From contig JAJEAI010000203.1 in the NCBI GenBank assembly GCA_022824205.1, positions 1 to 40,141 on the forward strand: 40,141 nucleotides of DNA, written 5' to 3'. Source of the DNA: Candidatus Binatia bacterium. Lineage in GTDB: Bacteria > Desulfobacterota > Binatia > UBA9968 > JAJDTQ01. Below, piece after piece: positions 34,068 to 40,141 of this stretch; the stretch's first letter is position 1; each line of letters starts with the position of its first letter. The notes beneath the pieces are model-generated. The model saw only the letters and a program-made list of their open reading frames with translations, was not told the origin of the DNA and searched no databases. A program made the translations under genes and the position numbers.

Positions 34068-34767
34068 CGGCGGTGTATCCCCGGGTCTTCCGCGCAACGT
34101 AGCGACCCAGCATCTCGGATGCCACCAGCGCCACGATGGTGACCAGGACGATGATGACGGTGAGGCGCATGGCGCCCGGCTCCCCGCCGGGCACCTGGAG
34201 CGCGGAATAGACCGCCAGGGACAGGGTCTGGGTCTCGCCCGGAATGTTCGAGACGAACGTGACCGTGGCGCCGAACTCCCCGAGGCTCCGGGTGAAGCCG
34301 AGGATGGCGCCCACCACGATCCCCGGCAGGCTCAGCGGCAGCGTCACCGTGAGCCAGGACCATAAACGGTTGGCCCCAAGGGTCGCCGCCGCCGATTCCA
34401 GCCGTGGGTCGACGGCCTCGAGGCTGAGACGGATGGGCCGCACCATCAAGGGGAAGGCCACCACCGCCGCGGCCACCACCGCCCCGGTCCAGCGAAAGGC
34501 GAAGACCAGGCCGAAGGTCTGCTCCAGCCACGCGCCCACCGGACCCCGCCGGCCCAGGAGCAGGAGCAGGAGGTATCCCGTCACCACCGGCGGGAGCACC
34601 AGCGGCATGTGCAGCAAGGCATTCACGATCTCCTTGCCCCAGAAGCCGCGGCGCGCCAGCAAGTGGGCCGCGGCCACCGCCAGTGGAAGGCCGGCCGCCG
34701 TGCTCCAGGCGGCGACGTGCACGCTCAGGCGAAGGGCCTCGATCTCCGTCGCGCTCAGGGACCACAT
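34060..34767 (-). CDS. modB: Molybdate ABC transporter permease
   Basis: 235 residues, with about five membrane helices. The permease signature is SAAATLGANRLWSWLTVTLPLSLPGIVVGAILGFTRSLGEFGATVTF, the EAA loop followed by the ModB-typical end. ATG 34767 gives the family start MWSLSATEIEALRLSVHVA; the long upstream frame is out of family and antisense-like. It lies 32 nt after modA and overlaps modC by 8 nt. Confidence 0.93.
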   Translation of the reverse strand: MWSLSATEIEALRLSVHVAAWSTAAGLPLAVAAAHLLARRGFWGKEIVNALLHMPLVLPPVVTGYLLLLLLGRRGPVGAWLEQTFGLVFAFRWTGAVVAAAVVAFPLMVRPIRLSLEAVDPRLESAAATLGANRLWSWLTVTLPLSLPGIVVGAILGFTRSLGEFGATVTFVSNIPGETQTLSLAVYSALQVPGGEPGAMRLTVIIVLVTIVALVASEMLGRYVARKTRGYTADA

Positions 34768-34799
34768 GACGGATGACCGTCCGCGGGACAGGGCATCGG

Positions 34800-35585
34800 C
34801 TACGGCTCCCTCACCGCGAAGCCGTGGGCCTGGAATACCGTACGGGCCTTGGGCGACCACAGGAAACCAAGGAGCCGTTCGGCCTCGGCGTGGACGCTGG
34901 CGGCGGGTACGGCCGCCGAATAGTCGATGGACGGATGGGAATGCTCGGGGAAGACACCCACCACCGCGACCCTCGGGTCCGCCTTGGCATCGGTGGCGTA
35001 GACGATGCCATAGGGCGCCTCGCCCCGCGCCACCAACGCCAGCGCCCGGCGCACGTCCGGGGTGCCGGCGACCCGGTTCGCCACCGTTCGCCAAACGCCG
35101 AAGGTCTCCAGCGCCGCCTTGGCGTACACGCCCGCGGGAACGTAGCCTGGATCGCCCATGGCCAGCCGTCCGCCGTCGAGGAGGCGCGCCAAGGGGAAGC
35201 CGGTATGGATCGTCACCTGAGCGGCGCGGTCCGCCGGCGTCACCAGCACCAACCGGTTCCCGAGCAGGTTGCCGCGGGTCCCGGGCCGCAGCCACCGTCC
35301 GCGCTCCAGCCGATCCATCCACTTGGGACTGGCCGAGACGTAGACGTCCGTCGCGGCGCCCTGCTCGATCTGGCGCGCGAGGACGGAACTGGCCGCATAG
35401 GAGACCGTCACACGCGCCCCGCCCGCCCGCTCGTAGGCCCGCGCCACCTCATCCACCGAACCCTGGAGGCTGCCCGCGGCGAACACGAGCAGGCGCTCCG
35501 CCGCCGCGGCCGGTGCCGCCCAGACCGTCGCGAAGATGAGGACTCCCGCCAGCACACGGAGCGCATGGGTGCTTTCCTTGTTCAT
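34800..35585 (-). CDS. modA: Molybdate-binding periplasmic protein
   Basis: 261 residues with a signal peptide (hydrophobic residues 10-26, cleavage near AAAA-ERL). LLVFAAGSLQGSVDEVARAYE carries the first oxyanion-binding serine (AAGSL). VSYAASSVLARQIEQGAATDVYVSASPKWMDRL and GDPGYVPAGVYAKAALE are classic ModA motifs. It captures molybdate (perhaps tungstate) for ModBC. It is first gene of the modABC operon and divergent from an amidase gene across an 81-nt spacer holding a palindrome. Confidence 0.94.
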   Translation of the reverse strand: MNKESTHALRVLAGVLIFATVWAAPAAAAERLLVFAAGSLQGSVDEVARAYERAGGARVTVSYAASSVLARQIEQGAATDVYVSASPKWMDRLERGRWLRPGTRGNLLGNRLVLVTPADRAAQVTIHTGFPLARLLDGGRLAMGDPGYVPAGVYAKAALETFGVWRTVANRVAGTPDVRRALALVARGEAPYGIVYATDAKADPRVAVVGVFPEHSHPSIDYSAAVPAASVHAEAERLLGFLWSPKARTVFQAHGFAVREP

Positions 35586-35593
35586 CGTTTTTT

Positions 35594-35622
35594 CTTGGCA
35601 TTTTGTTGTCTATAATGCCAAG
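35594..35622. promoter_or_regulatory. Palindrome over a -10 box in the modA/amidase spacer
   Basis: cttggcat (35594-35601) and atgccaag (35615-35622) form a perfect 8-bp inverted repeat with a 13-nt spacer. A perfect TATAAT (35611-35616) for the rightward amidase gene overlaps the right arm, but no good -35 is seen. A second inverted pair, aaggttc/gaacctt (35620-35626, 35649-35655), follows. The position suggests an operator for a dimeric regulator. It does not resemble the E. coli ModE box as I recall it. Confidence 0.45.
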
Positions 35623-35666
35623 GTTCGACGCAGCCGTAGAACTTCGGAGAACCTTGAAAGGACCTC

Positions 35667-37025
35667 ATGGCTGGACGCAGAGTTCCCTACGACCCCAAGA
35701 ACGCGGACCTCTTGTGCTACGCGGCCGCGATTCCCTCGTTTCTCGACGGCAGCGACACTCCCCGGGCCTATGTCGAGCGCTGCCTGGAAACCATCGAAGC
35801 CCTGGAGCCCGAAGTCAAAGCCTTCGTGCGGATGAACGTGGAGGGCGCCCGCGAGGCCGCTGACGCGGCCACGGCGCGTTACAAGGACGGACGCCCCCTG
35901 TCCGTGGTGGACGGCATGCCCATGGCCATCAAGGACGTGCACGAAACCGAGGACATGCCCATGGAGGTGGGCAGCCCGGTGCTCAAGGACTGGCGGTCCG
36001 GGTGGGACGGCGCCGCGGTCCATGCCCTGCGCAAGGGCGGTGCGCTCATCTTGGGGAAAACCGTGACCACGGAGTTCGCTTTCGCCGCGCCGGGCCCCAC
36101 GCGCAATCCCTGGGACGTGTCGCGCACGCCCGGAGGCTCTTCCAGCGGCAGCGCCGCCGCGGTGGGCGCGCGCATGGTGCCGGCGGCCACGGGCACGCAG
36201 GTACGCGGCTCCGTGCTGCGCCCCGCAGCCTACTGCGGCACCTACGCCATCAAGGCCTCCTACGGCGCCCTCAACACGCTGGGGGGATTTCCCTCCGCGC
36301 CGAGCCTGGCGCACCTGGGGATCCTCGCCGGCAGCCTGGAAGACATGTGGGGCACGGCCTGGTACATCTCGCACGCGGCGGGTGGGGACCCGGGTCATCC
36401 GAGCCTCAACGGCGAGCCCTCGCTGCCGCCCGCGAGCAGGCCCCGGCGGGTGGTCCGGCTCGAAACCGCCGGATGGGACGTGACCCTGGACGAGACCAGG
36501 GCGGTGTTCGAGGGATTCGTCGAAGAACTGCGCTCCAAGGGCGTGGAAGTGGCGGGCCGCGCCGACGACCCGGAGGTGGAAGCCATCGAGCACAAGCTGC
36601 GTGAGCTGCCGGAGGTCATCCTGCTGATGCTCACCTACGAAGGCCGCTACCCGCTGGCGGTGTACGCCGACCGCTGCCCGGAACTCCTGAGCGAACGGGT
36701 GCTGGAGCGGGTGGAGGTGGGCCGGGGCCTCACTCCCGCGGACTATTCGCGGGCGCTGGACTGGTGCCGCGACTTCCGCGGGCAATGGGAGGCCATGGCG
36801 GGCCGCGCCGATGCGTTCGTCACCCTCAACTCGGTGGACGCCGCGCCGGTGGGAATGCCCGTAGGCAACTCCATCTACGGCGAACTCTCGTCGGTGGTGG
36901 GCGTTCCCACCCTGAACCTGCCGCTGCTGGCCCTCGACGCAATGCCGCTGGGCGTGCAGTTGCTCGGCTACTACCGCAAGGACTGGGAACTCGTGGGTAT
37001 CGGGCGCTGGCTGGCGGAGGCCTGA
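35667..37025 (+). CDS. Amidase-signature family hydrolase
   Basis: 452 residues. The Ser-cisSer-Lys triad is visible: K89 (PMAIKDV), the cis-serine in GGSSSGSAAA (156-165) and the nucleophile S182 in TGTQVRGSVLRPAAYCG. It hydrolyses an amide bond; the substrate is unknown. In the nucleophile loop TQVRGS replaces the more common T-x-T-G-G-S. ATG 35667 has aaagga 5-10 nt upstream. It is divergent from modA, and 66 nt separate it from the potassium channel. Confidence 0.9.
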   Translation: MAGRRVPYDPKNADLLCYAAAIPSFLDGSDTPRAYVERCLETIEALEPEVKAFVRMNVEGAREAADAATARYKDGRPLSVVDGMPMAIKDVHETEDMPMEVGSPVLKDWRSGWDGAAVHALRKGGALILGKTVTTEFAFAAPGPTRNPWDVSRTPGGSSSGSAAAVGARMVPAATGTQVRGSVLRPAAYCGTYAIKASYGALNTLGGFPSAPSLAHLGILAGSLEDMWGTAWYISHAAGGDPGHPSLNGEPSLPPASRPRRVVRLETAGWDVTLDETRAVFEGFVEELRSKGVEVAGRADDPEVEAIEHKLRELPEVILLMLTYEGRYPLAVYADRCPELLSERVLERVEVGRGLTPADYSRALDWCRDFRGQWEAMAGRADAFVTLNSVDAAPVGMPVGNSIYGELSSVVGVPTLNLPLLALDAMPLGVQLLGYYRKDWELVGIGRWLAEA

Positions 37026-37091
37026 ATCGGGTCCGCCTTCACCGCGTCTGAGAGGAGTCCCTAAGCGCACCAGGGGCACTGAGGTCTTGTC

Positions 37092-38792
37092 GTGAAGGTC
37101 CTGGTCAGCCTGCTCTATTCCTTCCTGGAGGCACCGGAAACCCGGCGCAACCTCGGCGTCCTGTTCAAGTTCCTGGCGATACTCGTCGGCACCATCGTCG
37201 TTTACACCGTCGTCTTCCACTTCATCATGGTGGGCGTGGAGGGCAGGGACCACTCCTGGATCACGGGCTTCTACTGGACCCTCACGGTCATGAGCACCCT
37301 GGGGTTCGGCGACATCGTCTTCCACAGCGACCTGGGGAGGATCTTCAGCATCCTGGTGCTCTTGTCAGGCATCATCCTGCTGCTCATCCTGCTGCCGTTC
37401 ACCTTGATCCGTTCCTTCTACGGCCCTTGGCTGGAAGCCCAGATACGCGGCCGCGCGCCGCGGCAGGTACCGGACGACCTTGCGGGGCACGTCATCATCT
37501 GCGGTTACGACGCGCTCGCCATCGGTCTCATCGAGCGGTTGGCATTGTACGACATCGCCTACCGGCTGATCGAGCCGGATCCCGCCGAGGCCGCGCGCAA
37601 ACATCGCGAAGGCCTGTCGGTCATCACCGGAGACGTGGACAGCCGGGAGACCTACGTCAAACTACGCGCCCCACGTGCGCGCCTCATCCTCGCCAACCTG
37701 GGCGACGCGGTGAACACCAACATCACCATCACCACCCGCGACGTGGCCCCAAGCGTTCCCATCGTCGCCACCGCGGAGACCGAGGACTCCATCGACGTGC
37801 TGGAACTGAGTGGCTGCACCCACGTGCTGCCGCTGCACCAGCAACTCGCGGAACGCCTCGCCAACCGCGTCAACGCCGGCCATGCCGAGGTGCACGTCAT
37901 CGGCGGCATCCGCAACCTGCGCATCGCCGAGTTCGCCGTGCACAACACCCCGTTCGCCGGCCGCACCATCCGCGAAACGCAGATCCGCGAGGCGACGGGC
38001 GTGGAGATCGTCAGCGTATGGGAGCGCGGCAAGCTCCTGCCTGCCCGGCCCGACACGTACCTGTCCCATTCCAGCCTGCTGGTGGTGGCCGGCACCGAGC
38101 AGCAGATCCTGGAGCTGAACCTGCTGCTGGTGATCTACGACATCAACTACCATCCGGTGCTGGTGATCGGCGGCGGCAAGGTCGGCCGCGCCACCGCCCG
38201 GGCCATCCGGCGCAAGGACGTGGACGTACACATCATCGAGCGCAACGACGCCCTGCGGCCGCGCATCGGCGAGATTCCCAGCCGGCTCTTCATCGGCGAC
38301 GCGGCGGACCGGGACCTGCTCATGGAGGCCGGGCTGAACGATACGCCGGCGGTGGTCCTTTCCAGCAGCGACGACGCCACGAACATCTACCTGGCGGTCT
38401 TCTGCCGGCGCCTCAATCCCGAGGTCCTCATCCTCAGCCGCCTCACGCACCCGCGCAACCTCGAGGCCATCTACCGCGCCGGCGCCGACTTCGCCCTCAG
38501 CTACACCTCCCAGGGTGTGGAGAACATCTTCGCCCAACTCCACGGGCGCGAGCTGCTGGTCATCGGCGAAGGCGTGGAGTTGTTCGTCGTGCCCGCGCCG
38601 CCCTCCCTCGTAGGCCGGGAACTGGGCGGCTGCGACGTCCTCCAGCGCACCGGCCTCACCGTCGTCGGCGTCCAGCAGAACGGCCTCGTCGTCACCAACC
38701 CGCCGCCCTCCACCTCCCTCCACAAGAGCAGCGAGCTGATCATGCTCGGGAACACCGAGCAACGGCATGCATTCGCTCGGGATTTCGGGTGA
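37092..38792 (+). CDS. Two-TM potassium channel with two RCK (TrkA-N) domains
   Basis: 566 residues. TM1 lies near 25-48, the pore helix and filter at TVMSTLGFGD (about 75-84, GFG for the usual GYG), and TM2 near 93-112. Two RCK modules follow. The first (from about 131, HVIICGYDALAIGLIERL) has a modified nucleotide loop. The second (from about 355, VLVIGGGKVGRATARAIRRKDVDVHIIE) has an intact GxGxxG-type loop. TrkA-C-like segments follow each. GTG 37092 is the start, with gaggt upstream. The architecture is that of a ligand- or nucleotide-gated K+ channel with covalently doubled RCK. Confidence 0.88.
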   Translation: MKVLVSLLYSFLEAPETRRNLGVLFKFLAILVGTIVVYTVVFHFIMVGVEGRDHSWITGFYWTLTVMSTLGFGDIVFHSDLGRIFSILVLLSGIILLLILLPFTLIRSFYGPWLEAQIRGRAPRQVPDDLAGHVIICGYDALAIGLIERLALYDIAYRLIEPDPAEAARKHREGLSVITGDVDSRETYVKLRAPRARLILANLGDAVNTNITITTRDVAPSVPIVATAETEDSIDVLELSGCTHVLPLHQQLAERLANRVNAGHAEVHVIGGIRNLRIAEFAVHNTPFAGRTIRETQIREATGVEIVSVWERGKLLPARPDTYLSHSSLLVVAGTEQQILELNLLLVIYDINYHPVLVIGGGKVGRATARAIRRKDVDVHIIERNDALRPRIGEIPSRLFIGDAADRDLLMEAGLNDTPAVVLSSSDDATNIYLAVFCRRLNPEVLILSRLTHPRNLEAIYRAGADFALSYTSQGVENIFAQLHGRELLVIGEGVELFVVPAPPSLVGRELGGCDVLQRTGLTVVGVQQNGLVVTNPPPSTSLHKSSELIMLGNTEQRHAFARDFG

Positions 38793-38895
38793 GGGGGGGC
38801 TCCGCCTCGACTTCGTACTCTTCGGGGAGCCGCAGTCCCGCGCGCGCTTGATGCTGCGGTAGAGCATCCGAACTACCGGGCTAGTCGGAGCATAC

Positions 38896-39622
38896 CTATG
38901 CGCGCTCCACGACAGCAGGTCCGAAATGGACCGAGTAGAAGACGGTGCTCAGAACAACCCTGTTGATGCAGCAGACATCGACCAAGCCTTCCTGAACCGG
39001 TCGGCCGAAGATCGCGAAGTTGGCGAATATTTCGGCCTCCTCGAACTCCCTGTACTGGGGAATCATGCGGTGGGACATTCCGTATGTCGTTTGAAAAGGG
39101 CTTCACGCCATAGCGCAGCATGCTGAAGTAAGACGGATACACGAGTCCGTCAAACCCGGCAGACCGTGCTGCGCGGAAGACGTCTTGCGTAATCGGATAG
39201 GAGTGTTCGCCAGCCAAAAACAACATATTGATGGCGTGATCCAGGCTTTCGAAGTCTGTAACTTCCGATGGCTCATTCAGTAGGGCCGCGAGGTCCAGGA
39301 GTTCCAAGTCACGCTTCGGGCTGAGAGTCACCACGAAGAGCTCGTCCTCGGCCGTAACGCGACACTCGTGCAGACAGGTCTGGAGATCCGGAGAAGAGTA
39401 GAGAGCCGGTGACATGGGTGTGTCGAGACGGCCATTGGAGAGCTCCGGGGGCGGACTGTCGTATTGGTTGTGCTGTGACGGGTCGTCCGGGTTCTTCCGA
39501 AGCCTGTAGAACTTTGCCCGATTTCTTGACGGCCTCGACTGCCGGGACGAAATCTCCGTCTGCGGAGAGAAGACACGCGACATCATACTGCCCGGAGACA
39601 ACCCCGCCGAGCTGCCGGGCAT
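38896..39622 (-). pseudogene. RES-domain (NAD+-degrading toxin family) gene, frameshifted
   Basis: The homology starts at about 39514 (KFYRLRKNPDD) and runs through NGRLDTPMSPALYSSPDLQTCLHECR, typical of RES proteins, to YPSYFSMLRYGVKPF. It then continues in another frame as QTTYGMSHRMIPQYREFEEAEIF...INRVVLSTVFYSVHFGP to the stop at 38896. The switch occurs at the A4 tract 39094-39097; removing one base restores one frame. No clear start codon precedes the RES N-terminus; the nearest in-frame ATG is at 39583, inside an NYN-like remnant. RES toxins deplete NAD+ and usually pair with an Xre antitoxin, absent here. A sequencing error at the homopolymer is possible. Confidence 0.7.
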
Positions 39623-39671
39623 CCTGCCGAGTTATCCGCGTGGTAGGGGTGTCGAAATCCAGATATATCAA
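39510..39671 (-). pseudogene. NYN-domain (LabA/PIN-like RNase) remnant
   Basis: In a different frame from the RES remnant, the sequence DARQLGGVVSGQYDVACLLS followed by ADGDFVPAVEAVKKSGK matches the core of NYN domains (usual pattern S-G/A-D-G-D-F-x-P). Only about 55 residues remain. The reading frame ends its homology exactly where the RES homology begins (near 39514), so the two genes appear joined by a deletion. The upstream part overlaps the start of the hydantoinase gene on the other strand. Confidence 0.6.
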
Positions 39672-40141
39672 ATGGCTATGAGTGATTTCCCAGGTCGATA
39701 CATGGTCGGCATCGACGTCGGCGGCACATTCATCGACTTCGCTCTCTGCGACCCGGCCGGCGCGATGGCGGTCCACAAGGTGCCGGCCGAGCCCGCCGAT
39801 CTCGCGGGCTCCATCATGCGCGGCATCGGGGATCTGGCGGAGCAGCGCGGGGCCGAGGTGGCCGCGTTCCTGGGAGGCGTGGACTTGGTGGTGCACGGCA
39901 CCACCGTGGCCACCAACGCGGTCCTTACCGGGACCGGTTGCCGTACCGGTTTGGTGACGACCCAGGGGACCCGCGACGCCCTCGAGATGCGCCGGGGGGT
40001 CAAGGAGGAGCCCCTCGACAACAAGTACGAGGCTCCGCCGCCGTTGGTTCCGCGCTACCTGAGGCTGCCCGTCGACGAGCGGATCGACTGGAACGGCGAT
40101 GTCCTTTCGGCCCTGGATACGGGCTCGCTGGAGGAGGCCAT
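39672..40141 (+). CDS. Hydantoinase/oxoprolinase subunit A, 5' part (cut by window edge)
   Basis: The first ~156 codons are visible and open to the window end. YMVGIDVGGTFIDFALCDPAG is the N-terminal phosphate-binding loop of the ASKHA-fold HyuA family, and VHGTTVATNAVLTGTGCRTGLVTTQGTRDALEMRRG is its diagnostic second motif. HyuA proteins use ATP to open cyclic amides such as hydantoins or 5-oxoproline, or act in acetone-type carboxylases. Start uncertain among ATG 39672, 39678 and 39702; none has a good Shine-Dalgarno, and MVGIDVGG at 39702 is closest to the fold start. Confidence 0.9.
   Translation, partial: MAMSDFPGRYMVGIDVGGTFIDFALCDPAGAMAVHKVPAEPADLAGSIMRGIGDLAEQRGAEVAAFLGGVDLVVHGTTVATNAVLTGTGCRTGLVTTQGTRDALEMRRGVKEEPLDNKYEAPPPLVPRYLRLPVDERIDWNGDVLSALDTGSLEEA

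Noticed and set aside
38798..38831. Possible terminator after the potassium channel gene (ggctcc/ggagcc stem)
   Set aside because: Only a 6-bp stem with a long loop and no T-run follows.
1..40141. CRISPR arrays, tRNA or rRNA genes
   Set aside because: No regularly spaced repeats and no recognisable tRNA or rRNA segments were found on either strand.

Overview
The window is G+C-rich DNA from a Gram-negative bacterium. The Gram-negative call rests on an outer-membrane beta-barrel protein, a LolA-like periplasmic protein and an RND exporter. It makes isoprenoids by the MEP route (dxs, ispH) and squalene by the HpnC-HpnD-HpnE route. Rieske dioxygenase, amidase, hydantoinase and MFS genes suggest an environmental heterotroph, perhaps from the Tectomicrobia, Binatota or delta-proteobacterial-like lineages. 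That placement is a guess from gene content, because no rRNA or tRNA was seen.

Layout. Positions 1-431 hold no gene but carry a palindromic hairpin repeat. 432-3846 holds a short FGE/sulfatase-modifying-factor-like secreted protein, then an EutA-like ASKHA reactivase and a bicupin in one minus-strand operon. 4178-11736 is a plus-strand run: dxs, an MpaB/Lcp-type haem oxygenase, an MMPL/RND exporter, a LolA-like protein and an outer-membrane barrel. 11883-16053 is a minus-strand run, transcribed hpnC-hpnD-hpnE and then ispH from its own predicted promoter. Together these two runs look like a triterpenoid synthesis, oxidation and export neighbourhood. 16243-17944 carries a pyrimidine-dimer glycosylase, an orphan Phd antitoxin and an MBL hydrolase.

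17984-28014 is a compact defence island with visibly lower G+C than its flanks. A minus-strand operon runs from a 1625-residue STAND-type NTPase with an N-terminal Cap4-like nuclease, through a 37-codon translationally coupled ORF and a Zn-ribbon DUF1156/COG1743 DNA methylase, to a PD-(D/E)XK nuclease. Divergent from it are a beta-class SPPY DNA methyltransferase and a candidate PD-(D/E)XK endonuclease. The overlaps argue for tight co-expression. This combination is the best candidate here for an undescribed system.

28043-32884 looks catabolic: a 4,5-dihydroxyphthalate decarboxylase-like protein, a retropepsin-like protein with an altered active site, Rieske dioxygenase beta and alpha subunits, and an MFS exporter. 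32940-35585 is a modABC molybdate importer, divergent from an amidase (35667) across a palindrome. A two-RCK potassium channel follows. The right end has a decayed NYN/RES junction and the 5' end of a hydantoinase/oxoprolinase A gene cut by the window edge.
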